Shown in pieces: positions 10,851 to 22,417 of a DNA stretch of 64,000 bases. A model generated the notes under the pieces. The model did no database searches and was not told the origin of the DNA. It saw only the letters and a program-made list of their open reading frames with translations. Where the stretch lies: assembly GCF_904849725.1 (NCBI RefSeq), contig NC_058523.1, positions 169,056,689 to 169,120,688 of the forward strand, read 5' to 3'. The translations under genes were made by a program, and so were the position numbers. Source of the DNA: Hordeum vulgare subsp. vulgare. Its lineage: Eukaryota > Streptophyta > Magnoliopsida > Poales > Poaceae. Each line of letters starts with the position of its first letter. The stretch's first letter is position 1.

Positions 10851-13335
10851 AATTCTTCATGTTGGTAGGCATTGGAGTCTTTGCACCTTTGCATTCATGC
10901 ATGTCGAATTTCCTCAGTACATCCTTGAGGTATTTCTCCTGTGATATGAAGATTCCATTGTTTTGTTGACGAATTTGAAGACCTAAGAAGAATTTCAGCT
11001 CCCCCATCATGGACATCTGATATTCTTCACTCATCATATAGGCAAATTCATCACTGTATCTTTTGTCAGTACAACCAAATATGATGTCATCAACATATAT
11101 TTGACATACAAACAGCTCATTATCATAAGATTTTGTGAAAAGAGTTGGATCGAGTGTACCAGGTTTGAAGCCTTTCTTCATGAGGAATTCCTTCAATGTA
11201 TCATACCATGCCCGAGGGGCTTGCTTGAGGCCATACAGAGCCTTTTTGAGTCTGAAGACTTTGTCTGGATTCTTTGGATCCTCAAAACCTGGGGGCTGAG
11301 CAACATATACTTCTTCCTCAAGCTTACAATTGAGGAATGCACTTTTCACATCCATTTGATATAAGATGATGTTATGATGATTAGCATAAGCAAGTAGAAT
11401 TCGAATAGCTTCAAGTCTAGCAACAGGTGCAAAAGTTTCATCGAAATCTATTCCTTCAACCTGGGTGTAGCCTTGGGCTACAAGTCGTGCCTTGTTCCTC
11501 ACCACTTGACCGTCCTCATCTTGCTTGTTTCGGAAAATCCACTTGGTGCCGATGATGTTATGCTTGCGAGGATCTGGTCGTTTGACTAGCTCCCATATGT
11601 CATTCAGCTTGAATTGAAGAAATTCGTCTTGCATGGCTTGGATCCACTCCGGTTCCAGAAAAGCCTCAGCTACTTTTGAGGGTTCTGTGATGGATACAAA
11701 AGAAAAATGCCCACAAAAGTTAACTAAGTGTGAAGCTTTTGAGCGAGTGAGAGGACCTGGCGCGTTGATGTCGTTGAGGATTTTGTCAAGTTCTACTTCA
11801 TTTGCAATCCTCGGATGAGCTGGTTGAGGATTTTGTCTGGGCTGAGGAAGTGGTGTTGTTGCAATTTCCTCAGGAGCATCTTCTTGGCTTTCATCAGCGA
11901 TGGGGATCGTTTCTTCGTCAATTTCCTCAGTGGGGACAATGTCTTCAGTAGGCTTAAGCTTTATTGCTTCTTGAGGAGACAACTTATCTAGATCAGAAGG
12001 CAATTGCTCTGTTTGCGAGCCATTAGTTTCATCGAACCGCACATCTACAGTCTCAACAACTTTGTTGTGATAGTTGTTGAAGACTCTGTAGGTGTGCGAG
12101 TCCTTTCCATAACCGAGCATAAAACCTTCATGTGCCTTAGGTGCAAATTTTGAGCTATGATGAGGATCTCTAATCCAGCATTTTGCACCGAAGACTTTGA
12201 AATAACTTACATTGGGTTTCTTGTCAGTGAGGAGTTCATATGAGGTTTTCTTGAGGAATTTGCGAAGATATACCCTGTTGATGATATGGCATGCAGTATT
12301 GATTGCTTCAGGCCAGAAGCGACGAAGAGTCTGATATTCTTCAAGCATAGTTCTTGCCATCTCAACCAGAGTCTTGTTCTTTCTTTCGACGACACCATTC
12401 TGCTGAGGAGTATAAGGAGCAGACAATTCGTGAGTAATACCAAGTTCATCAAGATAATCATCAAGACCAGTGTTTTTGAACTCGGTTCCATTATCACTCC
12501 TGATATGTTTGATCTTGATGCCGAAGTTCGTCGAGGCCCTTGAAGAAAATCGTTTGAAGATTTCCTGCACTTCAGTTTTATACACTATAATATGCACCCA
12601 AGTGTATCTGGAATAATCATCAACTATGACAAAGCCATATAGAGATGCTGCATTGGTTAGTGTTGCATAGTGTGTAGGTCCAAATAAATCCATATGAAGC
12701 AATTCAAATGGACGTGTAGTGGTCATGATGGTTTTGGAGGGATGCTTGGATCTGGTCATTTTCCCAGATTCACAAGCACCGCAGAGATGATCCTTGAGGA
12801 ATTTGACTGATTCGATGCCAATGGCATGCTTCTTCTTTGCAAGTGTGTGCAAATTCCTCATGCCTGCATGACCTAGTCTTCGGTGCCACAGCCATCCTTC
12901 TGAGGTTCTTGCTAGTAAGCAAGTGGCTGGTTGAGGACCTATAGAGAAGTCAACAATGTACAAATCCCCTCTTCTTACACCTTCAAAGACTTTGGATCTG
13001 TCAGATTCCATGATGACTACACATCTATATCTACCAAAGATAACAATCATATCAAGATCACAAAGCATCGAGACTGACATGAGGTTAAAACCAAGGGATT
13101 CAACAAGCATCACTTTGTCCATATGCCTATCCTTGGAAATAGCTACTTTGCCAAGTCCCAATACCTTGCTTTTACCTTTATCAGCATACGTGATTTGCTT
13201 CAGAGGTGATGGAGTTAGTGGCATATTCATCAGTAGGCTTTTATCACCAGTCATGTGATGTGTGCAGCCACTATCGAGAACCCACTCAGTATTTTTGGGT
13301 TTGTCATCCTGCAGATGAATTAGTACAGCTTACCA
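10759..13335 (-). pseudogene. Copia pol: protease end, integrase, reverse transcriptase
   Basis: A long minus-strand ORF (831 codons from 13254, open upstream to about 13335) encoding most of Copia pol. The protease active site 'LDSGC' lies just before 13254. With residue 1 at 13254, the integrase zinc finger is H124, H129, C158, C161 and the catalytic triad is D189, D254 and E290, a D,D(35)E spacing. RT motifs include '[13 protein letters not shown]', '[11 protein letters not shown]', '[11 protein letters not shown]' and the active-site 'YVDDIIF'. The last about 35 residues are frameshifted by the deletion that removed early RNase H. A TAA near 13350 separates it from gag. It would make reverse transcriptase and integrase in virus-like particles, but the copy is defective. 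Confidence 0.9.
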
Positions 13336-13471
13336 TCTCATATGCTTCAGATTTGAAGAATATGATACTAATTTCATCAGTTCAGTGATTTCATCATAAC
13401 AGAAATGTAAGGACGTGTGAAATATTTCTATTTCATCAATCATTAGCTTGCGTCCTATCAAGCATTTCCTT

Positions 13472-13517
13472 AGGTCTCCAGCTAATTCTTCAGATGATGA
13501 TTTTCATCTGGAGACCT
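13472..13517 (-). other. Perfect 10-bp inverted repeat at the gag-pol junction
   Basis: AGGTCTCCAG (13472-13481) and CTGGAGACCT (13508-13517) can form a 10-bp stem with a 26-nt loop. In the transcript it starts about 16 nt after the gag stop at 13533. This is where recoding-stimulating structures are found in some viruses and retroelements; the function here is a guess. Confidence 0.7.
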
Positions 13518-13532
13518 GACCTGCAGAAGTGA

Positions 13533-14740
13533 TTAGTTTGATTTCTTCACCACCCACATCTGAAGGGGTGGCAAAGCGTTCATCATCATGTGAGCACCAT
13601 ATGAGAAAGGTGGCATTGAAGCTAATGCACTTCTCTTAACAGTAGGGGGGTTAAAGTACTCATATGAGTATGCAGAGAACTGGTTTGATGATTTATGAAC
13701 ATAATGATTTGAGGAGTAGTGCTCATAATCATATTCCTTGTAGTTTCCTTGCATGTTAGATGCATAAGCACGGGTATGAGCATAGTTTTGACCAGTTGAG
13801 GATTTTGATCCTCTTGAAGACTTTGGTCCTCCTGAGGAATTTGATCTGGGGTTCAGATTCTTCAGAGGTGATGTCATGAGGACATTCACTTGAAGATTTT
13901 CAAGACAGCTTTTGGGAACCCAGATTTTCCTCAGAGGAGGGCCATTCCTGCAGTTAGTTCCAACATATCGAGCAAATACTTCACCAGATTGATTTTTGAA
14001 CAGTTTATAGTTGGAATCAAATGACTCATCCGAGGAATAGGATAATTCACATGAGAAGCCAGTTAGATTAGATGGATCAAAAGGAGGCCCAGTAGCAGCA
14101 ACCCATGAGGTTTTGGGATACTGCTCAGGTTTCCAATAAGATCCATCAGCATTCAATTTCCTCTCAAAGGCAATTCCTTCTTTCCTCGGGTTCCTGTTCA
14201 AGATCTGCGTGTTGAGCACATCACAAAGGGTTTGGTGTCCTTTGAGGCTTTTGTACATGCCTGTCATGTACAATTCCTTCAACCCTGAATTTTCATCAAT
14301 AACATTTGTGTTTTCCTCAAGTGAGGAAATAGACACAGCAGGTGCAGTTGAAGAATTTGTAGCATTTGATGATTCTGGTGAGGAATTTGCAGTTTCACGT
14401 TCAATGCATTTAAGACATGGAGGAATAAATTCAACTTGACTAGCGCTAATATGTTGAGCTAGTAATGAATCATTTTCCATACGAATATCATCATAAGACA
14501 TCCTCAGCTTCTCAAGATCAAGCTTCCTTTGAAGAAATTCGTAGGAAAGATTCTCATGATCAGTGAGGAGTGTATCATAACGATCCTGAAGAATATCAAA
14601 TCTAGACTGAAGATTTTTCATGTCATCAGCGAGGATTTGATTAAGATTCATTTCATCATTCAACAGATCATCACTTTTGTCTAGCAGTTTTTGAAGCTTT
14701 TCCAGAGCAGTTTGTTGTTTAGTGGCAATGATGGCAAGTT
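13533..14740 (-). pseudogene. Copia gag, C-terminal part
   Basis: Minus-strand frame ending at 13533; the annotated ORF starts at 14663, but homology-like coding ('ALEKLQKLLDKSDDLL') continues upstream in the same frame to about 14740. The first 100 residues look like a coiled coil. A Ser/Asn-rich linker and a Tyr/Ser/Asn-rich tail follow. It is out of frame with the CCHC part because of a small indel near 14735. It would be the C-terminal capsid region of the virus-like particle protein. Confidence 0.65.
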
Positions 14741-16069
14741 AGTGTAACTGGGTTTTTTGTAATCATCATGTTCACAGTCACTTGAATCAGAGGAGGAGGC
14801 ATTATTTGATACCTTTGAACCTTTCGCCATGAAGCAATAGGTTGGAGTGAAGTCATCAGCATATTCATCAGTATGGATGGTGCAATCATTTTCTTCAAGA
14901 TTGAAGATTGACTTGCTGACGAAAGTGGTTGCTAGTGCAAGACTAGCCTGTCCGGATTCTGAGTCTTCTCCAGAGCCTTCTTCTTCATCACATTCCTCTG
15001 TTTCTGCCTCAGAATCCATTTCCTTGCCAATAAGTGCCCGAGCCTTTCTGAAGCTAGTCTTCTTGTGTGAGGAGGACTTTGAAGATGAGGATTTTGAAGA
15101 TTTCTTCTTCTTCTTTGAGTCATCAGAACTGTCATCCTTGTATTTCTTCTTCTTTGATTCCTTTCCCCAGCGAGGACAATCAGCAATGTAATGACCTGAT
15201 TTCTTGCACTTGTGACATGTCCGTTTCTTGTAGTCCTCAGATGCAGATTCTGATTTCCTCATGTCTCTTCTTGATGATTTACCGAACTGGCCTCATCGTG
15301 TAAATCTGTGGAATTTCCTCACAAGCATTGCAAGTTCCTGACCAAATTCTTCAGGGTCACAACTGCTGTCATCTGTGTCTTCTTCTTCAGATGAGGAAAT
15401 TGCTCTTGCCTTCAGTGCACGTGGTCTGGAATAGCTTTGTCCATATAGATCTCTCTTTTCTTCTAGCTGGAATTCATGAGTATTTAGCCTTTCGAGGATA
15501 TCAGCAGGATCTAGCATCTTGTAGTCTGGTCTTTCTTGAATCATCAGAACTAAAGTGTCAAATGAAGAATCCAAAGATCTCAGCAGTTTCTTCACAACTT
15601 CGTGATCAGTGATGTCTCGAGCTCCTAGTGCTTGCAGTTCATTTGATATGTCAGTGAGGCGATCAAAGGTGTCTTGGCAGCTTTCATTGTCATGTCTCTT
15701 GAAGCGATTGAAGAGATTGCGAAGAATATCAACACGAGAGTCACGTTGGGTTGATACTCCTTCATTTACCTTGCACAGTCTCTCCCAGATCAGTGTTGCA
15801 GAGCCTAAGGCACTTACTCTTCCAAACTGGCCAGGGCTCAGATGACCACAGATGATGTTCTTCGCTTGAGAATCGAGTTTCTTGAATTTCTTCACATCAG
15901 CTGCAGTGACACTAGCAGAAATGATGGGGACACCATTTTCCACAATATACCAGAGATCATTGTCTATAGCTTGTAGATGCATTTGCATTTTGTTCTTCCA
16001 GAAGGGAAAGTTCTTTCCCTCGTAGGTAGGACATGCTGCAGTCACCTTAAACATGCCTGCAGTCGACAT
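14681..16069 (-). pseudogene. Copia gag, N-terminal capsid part and CCHC zinc knuckle
   Basis: Minus-strand gag from the ATG at 16069. The first 258 residues carry the UBN2/Copia gag domain ('PTYEGKNFPFWKNKM', 'LKVNEG'-like helices, 'ERLNTHEFQLEEKR'). A single in-frame TGA at 15293-15295 interrupts it; the same frame then continues through the zinc knuckle CHKCKKSGHYIADC (CX2CX4HX4C) and an acidic/Lys/Ser-rich stretch to a stop at 14681. Gag packages the RNA. The start fits: 54 nt downstream of the primer site. One stop and one frameshift make it a pseudogene; a suppressed stop is possible but less likely. Confidence 0.85.
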
Positions 16070-16122
16070 AACTAAAACTCCATGTGGTTAAACCAAAATC
16101 ACACAGAACAAGGGAGTACCTT

Positions 16123-16134
16123 GCTCTGATACCA
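16123..16134 (-). other. Primer binding site for initiator Met tRNA
   Basis: Minus-strand TGGTATCAGAGC, complementary to the 3' end of plant initiator Met tRNA, starts two bases from the 5' LTR. It is intact and fixes orientation. Confidence 0.95.
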
Positions 16135-16136
16135 AT

Positions 16137-17551
16137 TGAAAGTGCGTTATATCGACTAGAGGGGGGGTAAATAGGAGATTTTTAGAATTTCATCACTGAG
16201 GAAATTCCTTTTGAGGAAATTCCTCACTGATGACTAACTTACAGCGGAAACAGTTAAGGATCAGTCGTGCAATCGTTCACAACAGCAGTATTACAGAGTG
16301 AAGATTATGAAAACAGATTGCATAGTAAGCAGGCACGCAGAATACAGATGATGATTAACTATTGTGAAGAATTTGGGGTTGAGGAAATTCGGAGAAAGTC
16401 TTCAGCAAATTCTTCAAACAGTCACAGTGAAAGTCATCAACACATAATACAGAGAAAGTAAAGAGTTGAGGAATTAGAACCCGATTCTTGGTGAAGACTG
16501 TTGTTGATGACCCAGTTCCAACTGCTGTGACAGTTGTACATCTGGTTTGGAGCGGCTTGGTATTGAAACCAAAGGACACCCAGTCCCGGGACACACAGTC
16601 CCTACCGTATTCTCCTTGAGCTAAGGACACACAGTCCTCGCCCAACACTCGTGGTAAGTCTTCAGGGCAGACTTCCAAACCCTCACAAACTCGGTCACCC
16701 GGCGATCCACAATTGACTGCTGGATTGCTCTAGACCATGACGCCTAGCCGTTTGGAGGATGCACAGTCCTCAAAGGTAAAAGGCTTCAGTCCCACACAGG
16801 AACAACTTCTTCAGTGATGCTCAATCACTAGGTTTGGTTTGTGGTTTCGGTGGGTGGTGTATTTCCTCACTGATGATTTACTCTCGAAGGCTCTGAGGAA
16901 TTGGGTTGCTCTTATGACAAGTGTCAGTTTCTAACGGAGCAGCCAACCAGCTAGTGGTTGTGGGGGGCGACTATTTATAGCCTGGGAGCATCCCGACATG
17001 ATTTGACACTAATGCCCTTAAATAATATGACCGTTGGAGGGGATAAGACCAGTGACTTGGCGTGGCTATCGAAACGGTCGGGACCCTCAACTGTGAGAGT
17101 CCTCATGTCACTCATATTCCTCACTTGAGGCTTTTGGTAGGATTTGGCTTGGGTTGAGCATCATGAGGAAATTCATTCCATAGCGTTACTTTGACCCCCT
17201 TTAACAGTACGGTGTTCCTATTCATCAAATGCGAAGAAAGTAAAACAGAAAACATAAATCTTCACGCTTCAATTTCTTCAAAATGATTTTCTTCAGGAAC
17301 CACCGATCTTCTCAATATCAATATCTTCATGAGGAATATCAATTTCATCGCAGATTCCTCGTGATTCATTTCTTCAGCTTCAGACCAATTTCTTCAACTG
17401 AAGATATACATTTTTAGGGGTCGATATTCTTCAAATATCTCAAACTCCTCAATGACTTATAGATCCTGTGTACACTTATAAACACATTAGATACTTAACC
17501 TATAAGTCTTCAAACCACCAAAATCACTAAGGGGCCCTAGATGCACTTACA
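16137..17551 (-). repeat. 5' LTR of the Copia element
   Basis: 1,415-bp LTR nearly identical to 831-2244, with TG...CA ends. Flanked on the right by TCTCC, which matches the left flank TGTCC at four of five bases. Confidence 0.95.
16971..16980 (-). promoter_or_regulatory. TATA box of the Copia 5' LTR
   Basis: Minus-strand CTATAAATAG within GGCTATAAATAGTCGCC, about 580 nt upstream of the LTR inner end; the same box is in the 3' LTR at 1664-1673. The internal promoter at 9791-9800 has a very similar core. Confidence 0.65.
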
Positions 17552-17684
17552 TCTCCATTTGGGCGTGATGACCAGCATCTCTTGGATGAGGTCAACCAGA
17601 GTCGGGACATGGATCTTAGTTGGATTAGATGGACTGATTGCTTGTGGGGGCTCTTCTGTGAAGGGATCCTCCTTGACCGAGGGA
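17552..17684 (-). pseudogene. Gypsy element D, RNase H-integrase linker fragment
   Basis: 133 bp of Gypsy D between two insertions. It aligns by eye with 54715-54850 of element C, including the shared string TGTGGGGGCTCTTC. Joined to 830 on one side and 21049 on the other, it restores the order seen in element C. It ends with AGGGA, the duplication made by the next insertion. Confidence 0.8.
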
Positions 17685-20600
17685 TGTAGCGACCCGACTC
17701 AAAACGAGTCAAGCCTCTGTGTATCTGTGCCATCCCTGGATCAGTATGCTGGCACACACAGTACATCAATGTATATATCAAAGTGCAATCACATGGAAAT
17801 AGCGTAACACTGATATATACCTTAAATATCTCAGCGGAAGCAGTCAAGGGAGTGGAGTCCCAATAAACACCAACGGCAAGTTGAGTGTAGACCGTAACCC
17901 TGAATCGTACTCTTACTCGTCGAAGAAAAATATCTGCAACATAAGATGTTGCAGCCATGTAGGTCAACATATTGAATATGCCGGCAAGTCACATATGTGA
18001 GGGGGTAAAATATCATCTATACTATATGCATATATGGTAGGTGGTGTTGCAAGTTTTAGCGTAAAGCAAATTTTCTCCTACAACAAGAGGGGCTAAAAGA
18101 AAAATATTACTACGCTGTTGGTTGTTAATGAGATGGTTAGTACCCGAGTTGTCAATAATTCCCACATCAATATTATTATTTGTGTTGAGAATTTCAGGTA
18201 ACTTCAGTTCCTTTGGCTCAAGTTATCCATGACCGTGGACACGGCTAATTGATTAGGTTTGAGTACTCTGCAGAGTTTTGCACACGTTCCCCACAAGATT
18301 TGATCGCCTCCGTGTATGTCCTCGCACTTCAGGGTGTTTGAAGACCGGATGATCAAAACATGGTCTTTCAATGGGTCCCTCTGAATCCCTGTCGGTGCCC
18401 ATCCAATCCTACCGTTCTTCTACATCTGCTGGCACCGCCTGTCCAGAGTCGCCGCGTTGTCCAACCAAGCCAAAGCCCATAATGACTTGTGGCTGTGCAG
18501 GTAAGCCTTGGGTCTTGAAAGTATCCGTCCGCCCCTTTGAGCCTGGGTGAAGCTTTCCGCAAGATGTCATGGCACGTCTCGAGCATCCCGGGTCATCCAC
18601 TGGTTTCACCAGGGAGCCGATCAACCGTCCTTCACCCAGAGTTGCATTGCATCACGAGGTCTTGAAAAGTCTTGACTTAACCGGTCTTGGTTATTAAATT
18701 ATTCTCGCATCACTCGTGATAAACTCTCAACCAGAATCTCGTCTGCTCAAGCATAGCAATATGAAATTTGTCGTCCCGGGCCAAGTAACGGGGTTGTTGG
18801 GTGCCTACCACATGATACTACAATATGTAACCATAATTTCCAAGTACCTACTCAGCATGCAATTGGACATAGGATGGTAGAACTACGATGCATAAAACAT
18901 AGGTGATACATGATCAAATGACTTGCCTGGTATTACTTGATGAAGATAGTCGCTCTCAAAATCCTGATAATTCTACTCGCCACACTTCGAGCAATCTATC
19001 GTAAACGAAAAGCATTCAATAAGCATTCATGCCAAAAAGGAAGAACCAAGAGAACATAAGAACAAAGCATGTCTTGGTGCAAAATAACAACGTACTAAGG
19101 TTTAATAAAAAGGTCCTAAGTGTGTTGTAAAGTGAAGGTGCATGAATGAGATCAGAAGAGTTAATGGACGATGAACTATTGCTATATAAGCTAGACTTGC
19201 ATACACTATGGGAGATGATCAAAAATATTGGGAGAACAACATGAATGTTATTTGACAAATAGTATAACACATACGAATTTATTTGTAGAAAGAATTTCTT
19301 GAAATGGAGCACTACAACACAAGTTATAGCGAATTGAAGTATGAATTAAATTTGCATTCAAAAGGTCAAGAGAAGTTGAACTGAAGTACGATGGTTACGT
19401 ACAAAAACATATGACATGAGTGTTTAGGGGTAAAAGGAATCAATTGAAAAGGTGGTACGATTTGCAAGATAAGATCAAATGAATGTTCGAATACAAATTT
19501 GAATCTCTCAAATTTGTAAGGTTCAAAGGTTGAAACTAATGATGCTACTGGATATAGGAGATCAACATGAGCGTGTAGAAAAAAGAATTACTAGATTTGA
19601 AATAGCGGATCAAAAGATACAAATACTTCAATATAACATTGAATCGGCTTAGAACGATGTGAACACTTTTGGGCACTAATAGATAAATCTGATTTGATCA
19701 AAATTATAAGTTCAAAAGTTAAAACTAGTGATACAAACGGGAAGATTACTTTGATACGAATCCGACGCAATTGGATTCATCTAAAACGGAGCTATGGATA
19801 AAAAGATATGATCAAAAAAAGTTTGAATATCAGTGTGAACAAATTTCGAAATTTGAAAATTTCGAAAAGTTGATATGATAGGTTCACCGGATAGGTGGGA
19901 TCAAGACGAAACTCTAGGCGTTGGTTTCATCTAATTCGGATAAACGAATAAAAAGTTACGGTTATTTGAAAAATCAGGGCCAAGCTGTTTTACGGAAGAA
20001 AAGTGCTATGTCTAAAAGAATTCTAGTACTAATGTGTAAATACGAAGACTAATTAATATATCTAATTACTCTACCGTATACTAATGTAGGAATACTAGTC
20101 TAGAAATAATAAACTACGAGAGTAAAAAAATACGAAGAGAAATACCTTTAGACTGCAGAGTAAGAATTAATTCCAATCAGGAGACGACTTCGAGAAATCC
20201 CGGCGAAGAGAAAAGAATATTTTTATTTAATAAACCTAGTCAAATCAAAAGATTGATTTAACCCAAAATAGATAATTTTTTGGATGCTCCTATAGGCCTA
20301 TATTTATAGGTGGAAAGAAGGTCTAATGATCCATAGGTAGGCGATGTGGGACTAAACATATACGTAACGTAGGAAAACTAGAAAAAAAAGTAAAAAGGTA
20401 CCGCATGGGCCAAAGGAATCGGCCGGCCGCGCACACAGCGCACGCACACGTGTTGGCTGGGCTGTTTGGCATCGTGATTTTTTTTCCAATTTTTCTTTTT
20501 GAAAAAAAAGGAAACAATAAAATATTTTATATAGACATATTATATATCAAAATTTTCAGAATAAAATTTCCTACAACATGAACATTTTATTATTCACAAA

Positions 20601-21043
20601 ATAAAAACTTTATAATTTTTTTTAAATTCAATAAAATCCAAATTTTCTCTTTAAATTTTTTGGCACTATTTTTCTTCTGACTTTTAGTTTTTGGGGGGGT
20701 GTCATGTTACCTCCTCTCTTTCTTGCTTGGCAAGTATATTGTGAGAAAAAAAATGTGGGAAGTCATCCAAAAATAAAATTCAAATCAAAAACCAAAGGAA
20801 AAAAAATCAAATGCCACATTCATTCAAATTCTTTATAGTTGAAGAAGTCATGTTATCTTCTCTCACTAATTTTAGATAGATGAATTTGAATTCAAAAGAA
20901 AATGGGAAAGTAATTTTATTCCCTCTCATTCAAAAGTTTTAAAAAAGTTTCAAATTCCACTCAAGTTTCAATCACTCAACAAACAAAAAATGAATCTAAT
21001 AATTATATTAACATTCCAAAATTTATAGTTTTGGGATGTTACA
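17685..21043 (-). mobile_element. Solo LTR, 3.36 kb, inserted in Gypsy D
   Basis: 3,359-bp insertion with ends TGTAGCGACCC and GGGATGTTACA, flanked by the perfect duplication AGGGA (17680-17684 and 21044-21048). I see no gag-pol, primer site or second LTR inside, so it is most likely a solo long LTR of a Gypsy element; a non-autonomous element is possible. Orientation is probably minus (start TGTAACATCCC, TATA CCTATAAATATAGG near 20298-20310). The minus-strand 5' half (about 19000-21043) is very A/T-rich; the other part has ordinary composition. No gene seen in it. Confidence 0.85.
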
Positions 21044-21048
21044 AGGGA

Positions 21049-22417
21049 GCACGTAAATGTTCGAGGAACACGCCCTTCGAAACGATTTTTCAAGTGGACC
21101 CGATATGTGCCAAGTCATCGGCCGCTTGGTTCTTAGCTCAGGGCACATGGTGTAGTTCCAACCCTTCGATATTTTTCTCCATATTCCTGACTGCGTTGTA
21201 GTAGACTATCATTGCTGGGCTTCGAATGTTCCATTCCTTCACTCCTTGATTGATAATGATATCCGAGTCGCCATAAACCATGAATGGGCAGATGACGAGT
21301 GAGATGGCCATGCGGAGCCCGTACATGAGGGCCTCATACTCTGCCTAGTTGCTGAATGGATTGAAGTGGATTTGGAGTATGTAGCTCAAACGATATCCCG
21401 TGGGGGAAATGAGGACCACTCCAGCCCCTAAGCCATGGAGCATTTTGGATCCATCGAAGAGCATGGTCAAATGCTCGGGGACATCCGAAACCGGCTGCTC
21501 TTGCTCTACCCACTTGGGAAGAAAGTCTGCCAGGGCCTCAGACTTGATTGCTTTCTTGGCTTCAAACTTGATCTCTAGCGGTAGGAGCTCTATCGCCCAT
21601 TTGGCCACTAGACTGGTTACATCCCGATTGTGTAGTATTTCTACCAGGGGATCATCACTGATGATAGTGATAGAGTGATCTTGAAAATAGTGGACCACCT
21701 TCTTCACTGTCAAGTAGATCCCATAGACCATCTTCTGGTAGTGCGAACACCTTTGTTTTCAGGGGGTCAGTACTTCGGAAATTAGTAGATGGGCCTTTGT
21801 ACCTTGTACGCTTTTCCCGCTTCGTCACGCTCTATGGTGAGTACGGTGCTAACCACTTGGCTAGCGGCAGCAATGTACAGGAGCAAGGGCTTCTGGCTTA
21901 TGGGAGCAGCTAACACCGGTTGGGTGGAAAGCAGAGATTTAAGTTGGTCGAATGCGACCTGTGCCTCGTCGGTCCACTCGAATCTGTCGGATTTCTTCAT
22001 CAATCGGTAAAGAGGCAGAGCCTTCTATGTGAGCCTGGAGATGAAGCGGCTCAGGGCTGCAAGGTAGCTCGTAAGCATCTGCACATCATGGATGCGTTCC
22101 GGCCATCTCATCTAGACGATGGCATCGAGCTTTTCGGGATTGGCATCGATCTTTTCGGGATTGGCATCGATACCTCGTTCGGAAAAGAGGAAACCAAGTA
22201 GATTTCCAGCCAGTATACCGAAGGTGCATTTGGCCAGATTGAGCTTAATCCCGAAGCGTCGTAGGTTTGCAAAGGTTAAGGCAAGGTCGGCCATGAGGTA
22301 GGAACTTTTCCTGGACTTGACCACGATGTCGTCCATATACGCTCCAGCATTTTTGAGGCTGAAAGGCATCGTGATGTATCAAAAACACCCGAATGGGGTG
22401 ATAAAAGCTGTTTTTAT
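21049..22417 (-). pseudogene. Gypsy element D, reverse transcriptase and RNase H
   Basis: Minus-strand, frame-disrupted RT and RNase H of Gypsy D. Reading from 22417: 'MPFSLKNAGA' is joined directly to the active site 'YMDDIVVKS', then the thumb region, the connection ('FEWTDEAQVAFDQLKSLL'), and the RNase H with 'LFDGSKMLHG' (21430-21480) and 'MVYGDSD' near 21270. Compared with element C, about 20 residues between NAGA and YMDD are missing and a 21-bp duplication repeats 'NPEK.DA'. Stops lie near 21345, 21735 and 22010. The fragment is cut at 22417 by element A; everything N-terminal in pol, and gag, is absent from the window. Confidence 0.9.

Larger units (their letters stand above)
831..17551 (-). 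mobile_element. SIRE/Maximus-like Copia retrotransposon with extra 3' ORF
   Basis: A 16.7-kb Copia-superfamily LTR retrotransposon on the minus strand. It has near-identical LTRs at 831-2244 and 16137-17551 (about 14 differences by eye, roughly 1%), a primer site matching initiator Met tRNA at 16123-16134, and a purine-rich tract at 2245-2260. In transcription order it holds gag with a CCHC knuckle, protease-integrase-RT-RNase H, an internal promoter-like region, and a long 3' ORF where SIRE-clade elements carry an env-like gene. Flanking 5-mers are TGTCC and TCTCC, a target duplication with one mismatch. The interrupted Gypsy D sequence resumes at 17552. Gag has a stop and a frameshift, pol lacks part of RNase H, and the 3' ORF is split by a solo LTR, so the copy is not autonomous. 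The clade assignment is an inference from gene order and LTR ends. Confidence 0.85.
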
